Assembly (NCBI GenBank): GCA_033439685.1
Contig: JAUEDM010000001.1
Coordinates: forward strand, 3,534,001 to 3,598,000
Source of the DNA: Apodospora peruviana
Taxonomy: Eukaryota > Ascomycota > Sordariomycetes > Sordariales > Lasiosphaeriaceae
DNA: 64,000 nt
Direction: 5' to 3'
Positions 1 to 9,662 of the stretch are shown piece after piece. A program made the position numbers and the translations under genes. Position 1 is the stretch's first letter, and each line of letters opens with the position of its first letter. The notes under the pieces were generated by a model. The model did not search any database and had not been told where the DNA came from. It was given only the letters and a program-made list of their open reading frames with translations.

Positions 1-1678
1 GCGCCAGGTCTTTACCAGTCAGCTTGACTTGGTACACGTGGCGCTGGATAGACGACTCTTTAGTCGCGACGAAATAGACGATATTTCTCTCCAGATCGAC
101 GGCCGACGGGGCCTCAACCACTTCCCAGTTACCCGACGTCAGCATGACAGGGTCGGGGTTGTCCAGAGGCGTGAAATATGCCAGATGATCGTTGTTGTCG
201 TGGACTATCGTGTCAACATAGCCGTCGTGGGGTCGTCCCTTCGCTGGGTCGGCCGGGATGTATTTTGTCTTATGAGAGATCTCGAACCAACCCCCGTCGA
301 TTGCCTTCACATCTGTAGTTTTAACCGTCTTGCCGGTGCGGGCCTTGACATCAACAAGAACGACGCGCATAATGTCGCTAACTCGATTTGTCTCCTTGAT
401 TAAAACCTTCTCGCCAGCCCAGATGACTGCAGTGATGAGCCGGTCCTCGTCCTCGAAACCCCCAGAAATATCGACGGAGAAGACATCACCACGGACCACG
501 TCGTAGAACTTGAGGTCTACGATGGGGTTGTGGGCACCAGCTTTCGGATATTTGATCATCCTGACTTCGGGATACGATTCCTCGCCCTTGGCAGGTTGTG
601 TCCCACTCGGCCTAGAGACGAAATACTGAACTGGATATTCGGGGACACCAGTCTCGTTAGTCCGGAGGAACGCGACGAACTTTCCGTCGTCTGACCACCA
701 AGAAGCGATGTCTGCGCCAAGGACCTCCTCTTCGTAAACCCAGTCGGGAACACCGTTGAAGACCTCGGCACCGCCGTCTGTGGTGATCTGAGTGACCTTT
801 TCATAGCCAACTCGGCGGAGATACATGTTGTTATCCTTGGTGTAAACAACGGCGTCACTTGTCGGGCTCCACTGCGCGAGCTGGATTCGTGCTCCGGGTT
901 CGCCCGGGACCAAAGGGTCGACCTTCTGCGTCTTGACGTCGAGTATCCAGTATATCGCTGTCGAGGAATGGCGCCAGTTCTTCTTAACGTCCGTTGCAAT
1001 CAAAACCTTTTGGAGATCCCGACTGGGGTCCGCCTTTGACGGCAAGTAGGTTTTATCGGCGTACCGGAAACTGCCCGACTTGATCAACGTCTTGCTGCTT
1101 TGCACCTTGACGTCGGAATCCCGCACAGCCGCGGCGTTCTGGGTGCGAACGTCTTCGACAACGAGGTAATCCTTGCCCGCAGCGCCCTTCTCGATCAAAA
1201 GACCATCCTCGCCATCCGCGCCGGCAATCCAACTGATAGAATGGCTCTCGGCATACCAGAAGCCGCCCATGACCTGATCCAGAGTCACCTTCTTCCCGTT
1301 CCCTCGGGTTACCGTTGCCTGAGGGTCATGCTCAATCGTTGAGGCGTGCTTGTAAGACTGGGAGGCCAGGTAGACGAATAGCCCCACAACCCACGAGGCT
1401 ACCAATGCGCCGGCGACGATGATGAGTATTCTCCGTAGCCTCCGATCCATGTGTTTGCCGCCGGCGGAATCGCGTGACTCGGCGTCGGAGTCTCCGGTCC
1501 CATTTCGTAGGAACGGTCCTGTCTCGAGATCATCGTTCGGGGAGTCTTCTTTGAGAACATCGTCGTCGTGGTCGTCGCCGCCAGCACGGGCGGCGGACTC
1601 CTTGGCTGCGAGACGGTCTTCGATGCGCTCGAAGACGAGGCTCGTTGTGGAAACGGAGGATTCCGACTCTTGCGACAT
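1..1678 (-). CDS. dapB: Dipeptidyl aminopeptidase B-type membrane protease (N-terminal 559 codons, cut by window edge)
   Basis: Type II membrane serine protease of the DPP IV (S9B) family, which removes X-Pro or X-Ala dipeptides in the vacuole or late Golgi. One open frame runs from the ATG at 1676-1678 to the left edge with no stop and no intron. Residues 1-80 are an acidic, Ser-rich cytoplasmic tail. Residues about 84-104 (RILIIVAGALVASWVVGLFV) form the single signal anchor. The following sequence matches the DPP IV beta-propeller (motifs VTLDQVMGGFWY, QLAQWSPTSDAVVYTKDNN, PDWVYEEEVLGADIASWWSD). The catalytic alpha/beta-hydrolase domain lies beyond position 1, since family members are about 900 residues long. 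It is divergent from the gene at 2995. Yeast relatives are Ste13 (pheromone maturation) and Dap2 (vacuole), and the sequence seen here cannot tell these roles apart. Confidence 0.93.
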   Translation of the reverse strand, partial: MSQESESSVSTTSLVFERIEDRLAAKESAARAGGDDHDDDVLKEDSPNDDLETGPFLRNGTGDSDAESRDSAGGKHMDRRLRRILIIVAGALVASWVVGLFVYLASQSYKHASTIEHDPQATVTRGNGKKVTLDQVMGGFWYAESHSISWIAGADGEDGLLIEKGAAGKDYLVVEDVRTQNAAAVRDSDVKVQSSKTLIKSGSFRYADKTYLPSKADPSRDLQKVLIATDVKKNWRHSSTAIYWILDVKTQKVDPLVPGEPGARIQLAQWSPTSDAVVYTKDNNMYLRRVGYEKVTQITTDGGAEVFNGVPDWVYEEEVLGADIASWWSDDGKFVAFLRTNETGVPEYPVQYFVSRPSGTQPAKGEESYPEVRMIKYPKAGAHNPIVDLKFYDVVRGDVFSVDISGGFEDEDRLITAVIWAGEKVLIKETNRVSDIMRVVLVDVKARTGKTVKTTDVKAIDGGWFEISHKTKYIPADPAKGRPHDGYVDTIVHDNNDHLAYFTPLDNPDPVMLTSGNWEVVEAPSAVDLERNIVYFVATKESSIQRHVYQVKLTGKDLA

Positions 1679-2994
1679 TCTTCCTCGACTTGAGTTTCTG
1701 CTTGGGCTGTACTGAAGTCCAGAGACGAGGAGATGGTCGTGGGGGTGAGGAGCCATTGGAGAGGAAACGTGTCGCGAAGGCGAATGGAAGATGCCGATTC
1801 CCGTCCAAAAAAAGAAGACAACCACAGCACGTGGGAATGCCTATGTGGCCGCGCTATACCATAGCATGGGAAGTGCAGGTGATTGAATGTCCTATTCAGA
1901 TACACATTGGGAATAGGAACAAAGTCGTCGCTGTTCTGGAGGCGACAAGCAGCCGTCAGCAGCGAGCTAGCTAGTAGTGCAGGGGGCATATCCCGACCAA
2001 TTCAGCCACCGGCGAGGTCTTGGCTGTCTGGGGATCTGGGGAGCTGCCGCCTTTGGCAAGCGTGCATTCCGAGTCATGATTCATACATCAAACCCTAACC
2101 CTGTTTATCCGCATCGCGGCGCCACGGCACTTGCAGTGGTGTTCCTGGGTGGTCAAAGAGTCGAGAGGCGATCCGGGAACAAATAGCTGTTGTTTCTCTC
2201 ACACTTCATAAACTTCTCACGGTGCACTTGTTACGGAGCGACAGCCGAATCAAGCGCATTGTAACGGATTGTCCTTTTTAGACGCTTGCCCTCGGCCATC
2301 TTCCATTATACCTTCAATTGCCGGTGGCCCAGGCGCAGTCGCTGGTCAATGGCCAACAGCTCCAAAGCCATGAAACAGCGGGTCGGCCAGGAACCACCTC
2401 AGAGGAGCTTCCAACTGGCCAATATCATCGGCTTTCTCTTTTCGTCTCTTCCCTTTCAGTTGTGCCACCCCAGAGAGAGAAAAAAAAGAAAAACACAACT
2501 CAAAGAATCAGCAACTTCTTCTCACCACGATGACATACCATATGAAGTCAGATGGCCGGCATTTTCGATTTAATCAACAAGCATTCCATCTATATTTATC
2601 CGTATGGACTATGAAGCTTATTAGATGCCTTGTCTCCGGCCTGTTGGAATTACGTAGGACTCTTTGTTCAGTTCCTCAGACCCTCCCCTTTCATGCCGCG
2701 GAACGGTGGGAGTCGGCCTCGACGGTCAAGGCCATCATGTCCAGAGATTCAAACAGTTTTGAATCAGTGATATATTCAAGATGGGTGCCCGCCTGATTGA
2801 CTGGCCGGCCTCCAGTTGAACCTTGTTTAACTGAGTTTTCATCTAAAGTTTGTGAAAGAGTCATTCTTTGACTTTAATAACTTCCGCTTATATCTACCTT
2901 TCCGGGCAGGTACCGGTAATCTCACCAAATAATCACCGTAACAACAACAACTTCTCACAGTAGATTCCACGATCTAATACCTTTGTTCGTCGAA
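1679..2994. other. Divergent intergenic region, no gene seen
   Basis: This 1.3-kb spacer separates two divergent start codons. The short open frames here lack family resemblance and conserved splice structure. It presumably holds both promoters and 5' leaders. A short A-rich and pyrimidine-rich stretch lies near 2470-2520. Confidence 0.5.
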
Positions 2995-4436
2995 ATGGGG
3001 GCCTATATCTCCGTCGAACAAGCAAATTTATCACATGGACCTGTCGACTCGGTGGTTCTGTCTGAGAAGCTCTCCAAGCGGCAACGAGGCCTTCTGCGCC
3101 TTGGTCTGGTTCGATCTCATGACTGGACAGAGCTCCCGATAGAAGGAATATATCAGATCGTCATCTCCGAGGTGCTCGAGACCGGCTCCGCGCACGCCTT
3201 GGTCCATGGCGGGAGCAGGGCGTTTGCGGTCACAGCTGTGCTGGACCTAGGCTTGAGGATGCTCGAAAGTCCGCGAGGAAGAACTGGTGCGTAATTCAAC
3301 CATATGACATTAATGACACGTTTATTGACATTCGCGGTGTTTAGCTCTCCAAAATTTAGCCCGTCGAACATTCCACTGCTTTTGCGAGAAGGAAAAGGAC
3401 AGCTCGATGCCGCACGACTGTCCGGACTCTCATCCCCCGAACCTGCCTATGGCGGTCGCAGAATTTCTACGGTCCGTGAGGTACCGGTTCCCCTCCGTCA
3501 CGCTCGACAAGTGCAACGGACTGCGCCAGGAGAAGGGCGCCGCTCCCGGCAAATACGACGACTTTTGGTGCGACGAGATCCCTACCCTCGAAAAGCTCAA
3601 GTTCAACCCCAAGGAGGAAGCCGTGCTGCACCTAAACTGGGAGGTAAGATTACTTGTAGACAAAAGGATGATACTATATCAGGCACTAATAGGATGATGA
3701 ACAGATGATCGATAAGCTCTACTGGACCAGACTCAAGGCAGACATGTCGGCGGGCCGCGATAGTAATGGAGCGGACCACAACATGATACGATTCCGACGT
3801 CTTCAGTTCCACCTCGGCATTATGGTCGCCCATCACCTCTGCCACCTATTCATTGGCTTCCTCAGAAGTTCCGAGACACTCTCCGCACATGTCGACGACG
3901 TGAGAATCCTCAGGCTGGTGAACAGGTACGACGCAGGCGCCGAGTTCGAGACTGACTTCTTTGGCGGCCGCCCTAAGATGTTCATCGACTTTGATGGCCC
4001 GGCTGAGGAGCGATATGCCGGGCAGAGCTATCTGGTGAAGAGAGGAGACGACAGCAGGAGGATAGCTGCCGTTATTCCGCAGGAGAGGATCGAGAACTAT
4101 CTCAAAGGCGGTATGTTTCAACCCCCGCTACTATAGCCCTATTTTGTTACATCGGTGCTAACTTTGTGATGCTTAGACTTCTCATTACCCCTTCTTACTA
4201 CCACTGACGAGATGGATGCCGAGTTTGAGCTGTTCAGGGATGTAAAAAAGAGATATCCGGCCTCAAGCCATGAGAGGAAGGACGATGATATCGCGGACCT
4301 GGGACGAGCACGAAAGGATGATGACCCGAAACAGCTATTCAGTCTGCCTTGGGATGTCAAGGGTGAGGAGTACCGGCTGTTGAAGAGGGCTTGCCATGAT
4401 CCGTCAGTCAGGCTAGTAGATACCCATGGTTTCTGA
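2995..4436 (+). CDS. Unknown protein, four exons, with a degenerate zincin-like HHxxH motif
   Basis: I do not recognise this family with certainty. Joining 2995-3286, 3345-3643, 3705-4110 and 4177-4436 gives 418 residues, with GT..AG introns of 58, 61 and 66 nt that all keep frame; the last contains a GCTAAC branch point. About two thirds along is MVAHHLCHLF, followed about 35 residues later by RYDAGAEFETDFFGGR. This order, an HxxxH helix followed by a Gly/Glu-rich segment, resembles fungal zincin-like hypothetical proteins in which HExxH has lost its glutamate. The catalytic Glu is replaced by His here, so activity is doubtful. No signal peptide or membrane segment is evident. The metalloprotease link is inference; the gene structure is better supported. 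An ATG at 2995 was chosen because the preceding in-frame codons lack an upstream ATG. Confidence 0.75.
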
Positions 4437-4607
4437 ACCGAGGACAAGCCTACATACCTACCTATCTGTACCTCTATCAGAGATAATCATTGATACCACT
4501 TAGCGATACATAGCAAGGCTGTGTTTTGGACTAACCAAGACTCTTAGCATGCCCTATGTATGTCTCAACTATTTATATAGATCCCTCTTCAAGATTTTAC
4601 TACCCCC

Positions 4608-5450
4608 TTATTTCTCCCCCAAGTAGAACAACCTATCAAACCTCATCATATTCTCAAACGTACAGAACTCGGGCCTACCCAACTCAAATCGTTTCGGCAT
4701 CTCCTCAAAATGCCCCATCAACACCCCCGTCAACTCCCTTTTCTGCTCCTCCGTCAAATGCCTAAGCAAATACGCCATACTCAAATGCAACTTGTACCGA
4801 TCATGCTGTGGGTGCCGTATCTCGAGCCTCTCGGCCAACCTATCCCTCAACCGTCTGACCCTCCTCTCCTCGTCCGCCGTCTCAAACTCAACATGCACAC
4901 CCACCCCGACCTCAAGATCACTAAACCCCGTGATGCGGCATCTGTACGGCGGAGTACCTGTCTCTAACTCAAAGTTTTTGAGTTTCACGGCAAAGTGCTT
5001 TGTGCATTCTTCCAAGGTGGCATCAGTCGCCAGATCGCACGGCCAGAACCCCGCCGGAGAGCGCACTTTATCACAGACGCCCTCGAAGACGGTCATGTGC
5101 CAGCTCGGGGGCGGGAGCATAGCCAGAGCGAACCGACCACTGAGAGAAGCTAGTTTGTTGTGCAGCAAAAGCATGGACTGGTACAGCTCGCTTGACGGGG
5201 ATAGATGAGCGACAATAGTGTTGCCGGGAAAAAGCTGGACGTTGCCATCGCGATCGAATTTACTCGGCACGCCAATTGGGTATTCTGGGCGGTTGCATGA
5301 CGGCGACAATGTAGATGACGATGATGATGACGCCACCAGCGGTGGTGAGGATGATGATAAGGTTGTTGCTATTGCTGGCTGCTCATGCTGGGGCGGCTGG
5401 GGCGGCAGCGCCTCTTCGCCGCCGGCTTTCTTTTCGTGATTGCCGGACAT
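4608..5450 (-). CDS. DUF1868-type 2H phosphoesterase (2'-5' RNA ligase / cyclic phosphodiesterase superfamily)
   Basis: A single-exon 280-residue protein. Residues 1-60 are a low-complexity Ser/Pro-rich tail. The rest carries the two H-x-[ST] motifs that define the 2H phosphoesterase fold: H118-M-T in PPSWHMTVFEGV and H222-L-S in YKLHLSMAYLLRHL. The surrounding text (DGNVQLFPGNTIVAHL, EELYQSMLLLHNKL type) matches the fungal DUF1868 group. Family members hydrolyse or ligate 2',3'-cyclic or 2'-5' linked nucleotides, but the substrate of this subgroup is unknown to me. It is convergent with the gene ending at 4436, leaving only about 170 bp between the two stops. The start is the first ATG of the frame. 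Confidence 0.85.
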   Translation of the reverse strand: MSGNHEKKAGGEEALPPQPPQHEQPAIATTLSSSSPPLVASSSSSSTLSPSCNRPEYPIGVPSKFDRDGNVQLFPGNTIVAHLSPSSELYQSMLLLHNKLASLSGRFALAMLPPPSWHMTVFEGVCDKVRSPAGFWPCDLATDATLEECTKHFAVKLKNFELETGTPPYRCRITGFSDLEVGVGVHVEFETADEERRVRRLRDRLAERLEIRHPQHDRYKLHLSMAYLLRHLTEEQKRELTGVLMGHFEEMPKRFELGRPEFCTFENMMRFDRLFYLGEK

Positions 5451-6750
5451 GTTTGACAGCCTGAAGTTTGATGGATGGATGCCAAGCGTTTGCGACCGCG
5501 CCCTTGACCTGCTTGTTGAAGGGGAACAAACACAATCTCGATCGAGCTACGGCGTCCTCGGGATTCAGAGTGTTGTGTGACTCGATCGGGGAAGGACCAA
5601 GAGGTCAAACCTCAAAAGGATAGCATCGAGTTTAGTGCCCAGTTCCTATTCATAGGAACATACCTAGGCAAGTTCAGATGAACAAGAGAAAAGAGAGATC
5701 GGGCCGTTGCGGCGTTTAAAGTTGCGGCTGAGGACGATGCATAGAGTGAATGTCAGGGCACAGCAGGACCCCACGATGTCAAGATGCAGGCCGCCGAGTC
5801 ACAGACTCGCCATGGACAAGCGCGCAAAGGGTGATTGGCTCCTCCACCCAATCTACGAGATGCCGGTACCTAGTTCTCCGCTGGAGTAGGTAGGCTGCGA
5901 CATAGAAACTTACTCTACTCCGTACCTACGGATAACTGCAAAGATGTAGCTGGCCGGCGCCCTGTAGCGGCGGCATCTGAAAGGCCCAGCTATCTCCTTA
6001 AGGAAAGCTGAAGATAGCCCCAACACAACCACAGACGGATAAAAACCCTTCCGAACAGTCTTGAGACTATATCCGGACCTAAGAAACCCTACCGAACCCA
6101 GCTTCCTTCACATCTACAGACCTCAAGGACCCCAAGCCGTGGTCATTGGCCATCAACGCACCGGGGAAGAGACGTCCTGAAACATCCCCTCCCCTGCAGC
6201 CTTGCCGTAGCCCTACTGCTTTCGTTTCATTCCTGGGGTGCTATCTCTCCAACACTTCGCGGGTAGCATCTTGACAAACATCCCCTCCTTGTGCAAAAGC
6301 TGAAAACGTTCATCTCAAACCGAGGTGGCGTCCTTTCCCCTGGGGGTGGGCTTCCTACAGAGCGGACGTTGGGGTGGTGAACCAGACTCCCGGGTCCGTC
6401 TCCCCAATCATGTCGCTTGCTGTAAGCGCCTTCACTTACCGCGAACTGTGAGCGTCAGCGCCCCGTCGGACTCGTACCAGCAAAAAGACTTACCACCTCA
6501 TCTTCTTACGTGGTACAGATCATCCTGATGAGTTATGTTGGGAGTTCGAATATGACTTCTGTTTTCTGACTGAACGAAACGAAGAAAAAAAGAGGGGACG
6601 CGACCGGGTTTACGCGCTTGACCATAACAAAATTTCTTCCCGCGCGCTTTCGCAGCTCCATTTTTCTGAATTGTCTTGGAGTATTCTTTTAGAAAACTTA
6701 GTGAACCCCTGATTGAGACGGGCCTTCAGGGTGGGATGGCTCAAGAGTCC

Positions 6751-6773
6751 CCGGCCCCCGAATCGGGGGCCGG
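6751..6773. promoter_or_regulatory. Perfect 10-bp GC inverted repeat with 3-nt spacer
   Basis: CCGGCCCCCG, spacer AAT, then CGGGGGCCGG. The arms are exact reverse complements. It sits about 55 bp upstream of a TATA box and about 210 bp upstream of a start codon. Its outer CCG...CGG halves resemble inverted sites bound by Zn2Cys6 regulators; that reading is inference. Confidence 0.55.
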
Positions 6774-6825
6774 ACAAGCAGCCCGCGTTCGTGACAAAGC
6801 AAAAGCTGGTGTTGATGGCTCGAGA

Positions 6826-6832
6826 TATATAA
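6826..6832 (+). promoter_or_regulatory. TATA box (TATATAA)
   Basis: TATATAA lies 150 bp before the ATG at 6982, which is a plausible distance for a fungal promoter with a leader of roughly 100 nt. It is supported only by sequence match and position. Confidence 0.5.
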
Positions 6833-6981
6833 CCAGCGGCTGAGACAACCTGCGGAATGGCAATTGTGAGTATTGTAAAAGAGACCAGCCATCTTGAGCT
6901 GAGCTGGTCGCTTTGTTAATGCCCACCTAATCCATAGTTCCATACCCATCACATTAAGATTAAACTTCTATCCTCATCACA

Positions 6982-8596
6982 ATGTCTAATACCGCTGATA
7001 CTACTGGTGATTCATCTTCGAGAGTCACACCGGGAGTTGATACCCCATATGTGGCTGAAGCAGAGACCTCGTTGACCGGGAAGTCGCTGACAGTCCTGAC
7101 GCGACCCGGGCGAGTCAGTGCGGAATCCAAGACCGGCATTGATACTGGTGAGAAGCTGCCGGTCCCTCACTCGGCTGAATCTGCGCCATCACCCCAGAGA
7201 GAGGACTGGCCGTCATACACTTTTGCACCTCGTTCTGTGATCTCAACACCACCACTGGATGAGCTACCTGTCACTCAGAGCCAGTTGGTGACAGGGACGG
7301 GCCGTCTGTTCCCCAGTTCGCCGCCGTCCAGGGCATCAACCCTGACAGTAGGCAGCGAAGACCCTTTCCACCGCCCAACCACCCCCAGCCGCTTATCCGA
7401 TGTCGTGCATCCAGACGACAATGATGACCCAGAAACACCACTCGCCCCACGACAGGTAGTTAGAGCACCGCTGTTTGCCCAGGCCAATCCATGGACGCCG
7501 CCAGATAGCACCCCAAGACGGCAGCAGGGCAAACGGCTTGCCAGCCCTCCGTCCTACACACGACCGGCCAAGTTGCCGAGAACCCAACGGCGACGATCAT
7601 TTCACGATCTGGACGACGAAGGCTACTTCGAGGGATCCTTGGGGACCCAGCAAGCTTTTCGTAATGCTCAACAACTCGCGGTTAGCCTTGCCGGATTCCA
7701 GTCGTCGGGTCCAGCCGGCAATCAGCTTCCAATTTATGGCAGCGAGCTTGTGAACGCGGCGGAGCAGTCAGATCCCAGAGACGGTTAGTCCCGCCATGAT
7801 TTGCCCCTGTGACGAAAGCAAGTTAATAATGACAGAACTTTGCCCGAACTGCTCAGGCCTCGCAGACCTAACCTCCGAGGACTGCTTTCGAACTGATAGC
7901 GTCGCCACCTCAGTGCAGGGTCAGTATGGACAAGACGAATTCGTCCTTGAAGTGGAGTGGTTCACTGAAGACGAGATCGAAACGCAACTTTCCAAACATC
8001 TCTGCTCATACCGAGCAGCACTTCCTGACGCGGGCGAACCTGGTAAAGAAGAAGCAGCGGTTGATCCTAAGAGCGCGGACACGGCTTCCCGTACCTTCAA
8101 AGTCGTGTCTGCCGCAGTGCGCCTCGACTGGACCACAGTGGAGACTGCGCTCAAAGAGGAAGAGGATGAAGATATCTTGGATGTCTTTCTGACGTCGATC
8201 CGGGAGATGAGGATTCCCCTGACTGTCAGAACCGAGACCTTCTTCGATATCAAGGCCTGTTTGAGCTGCCTGAAGCAGTTCACCGTCTCACCCAGCCCCA
8301 ACCAGATGGCAGAGGCGTGGCGCTTCATTCGCAAGATCAAGTGAGTCACCAAGAAGCCCCCGAAACTGGAGATTTCTGACAATGCCAATATGTGCAGATT
8401 ATCATCGAACGGCTGTACAGATCGATTCCTCGATGGCTTGCCCGGAATTCGGGGAGTACGTGCATCCAGTGTCACATTTGACGGGGCCATGGTGTGGGAA
8501 TTTGACGAGATCTATTGTGGACTTGAACAGGGTGAAGTCGCCGAGTTGGTTGCTGCCTGGGACAGCTTCATGATGAGCGACGATGATAATGAGTAA
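6982..8596 (+). CDS. Unknown protein, three exons, Cys-pair containing
   Basis: I do not recognise this protein. Joining 6982-7783, 7836-8340 and 8398-8596 gives 501 residues. Both introns (52 and 57 nt) have GT..AG ends and restore frame (codons GAA and AAA span the joins). The first 270 residues are Ser/Thr/Pro-rich and probably disordered. Downstream are LCPNCSG and ACLSCLKQF, two CxxC pairs far apart, then a C-terminal segment VTFDGAMVWEFDEIYCGLEQ and an acidic tail. The CxxC pairs could bind zinc but are not a recognised finger. A TATA box and hairpin lie upstream. A nuclear or regulatory role is possible but not shown. Confidence 0.7.
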
Positions 8597-9662
8597 TGAT
8601 TGACGGATGATGGCAAATACCCATACACAAGTAAGGTAATTTTCGATATAACGAGTCGAGTTTCGATGGTCTGATGTTTTGGGGCCCATGGTCGTGAGGT
8701 CTCCGGGTCTGGATGGAACTTTCACTTCTTTATCTCGTTAGCAACGGCTACTAGTTAGCAACGAATATACATGATATTCCTGCTTCGTCTCTAAGCACGA
8801 TTCTTTGGGCAGTGGTTTCCATCATGACTTGATGCTTAATAACATATTAACCAAAAGGTATATTTCAAACAACGGAGAAAATAAAGAGCAAGTCGCCGAT
8901 TCGGATTGGAAAAATGCTCTTTAAATTGAAGAGCATGGGTCACTCCGTCGTACAATGGGAGTCTTTCTGCTTTCTTGATACGAAGTTCGTTGACGACGAG
9001 ATAAACCAGATATGTGTGTATTCAGGTGAGTGGATTTCGGTCGTGATTGACGATGTTTTGCTCAGGCGTCGTCTTGGCTGTGAGGTGCGCCCAGCCAGCC
9101 AGTTGCCGACCCAAGGCTGGTCAGAGCTCGCGACATGCTCCGAAATTACCCGGACAACGAACCTGGACCAGCCAAGGATTATTAGGGATGCGCGGAAGCT
9201 GCTGCACGGCCAAGAGGATCGATTGAAAGATCGAGAGACTTGACTTCGAGGTAATCGGTTTGTATATCTCAATTCAAGACCGACACCGTGAGTTATATGG
9301 CGGAAATGGATTGCATTGAATTGATGATGTGCTCCGGATGGAACTGGTCGTGTTTTGGCGTGCCGTTTTGGTGCTGATGAGTTGCTGTGGTACTTTGCGG
9401 AGGTGGAGAAGGGAGCTCTGCCCGTTCGGGAGTCTTAATTGAGCAAAATTCTCGCCGGACTGTGATTGGCCGGAGCCGAGCTTCGTCTCCACCATTCCCT
9501 TCAAACCAAGGCCAACCAGCCCTTCCTCGACAATTTTCCTCACGCTGGCTCTGGCTCTCCAAAACCTGCATCAACCTCTCGACTCAATCTCCCCTCCACG
9601 CAATTGCAATTCGTTTGCAATTGTTTTCCTTGTATCTAGGCACATCCACATCCGTCACCACG
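8597..9662. other. Intergenic region containing a possible gene remnant
   Basis: This 1.07-kb gap precedes the ATP synthase alpha gene. The only segment with any protein-like signal is 8914-9243 (listed separately). The last 200 bp are the pyrimidine-rich leader of the ATP synthase gene. Confidence 0.45.
8914..9243 (+). pseudogene. Possible remnant of a calpain-like cysteine protease gene
   Basis: A 109-codon open frame contains VYSGEWISVVIDDVLL, resembling the calpain-domain stretch with G-x-W-x-x-x-x-I-D-D-x-L that follows the catalytic Cys in fungal calpain-like proteins. No catalytic Cys/His/Asn region is visible on either side and the sequence after it loses resemblance, so if the match is real this is a decayed fragment. 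A chance match is a fair alternative. Confidence 0.27.

Larger units (their letters stand above)
5451..6981. other. 1.5-kb intergenic region with a GC hairpin and TATA box
   Basis: Between the divergent DUF1868 gene and the gene starting at 6982 I see no convincing coding frame. It contains TAGGTAC/GTAGGTAG-type motifs near 5885-5930, a perfect GC hairpin at 6751-6773 and a TATATAA box at 6826-6832. Confidence 0.5.
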
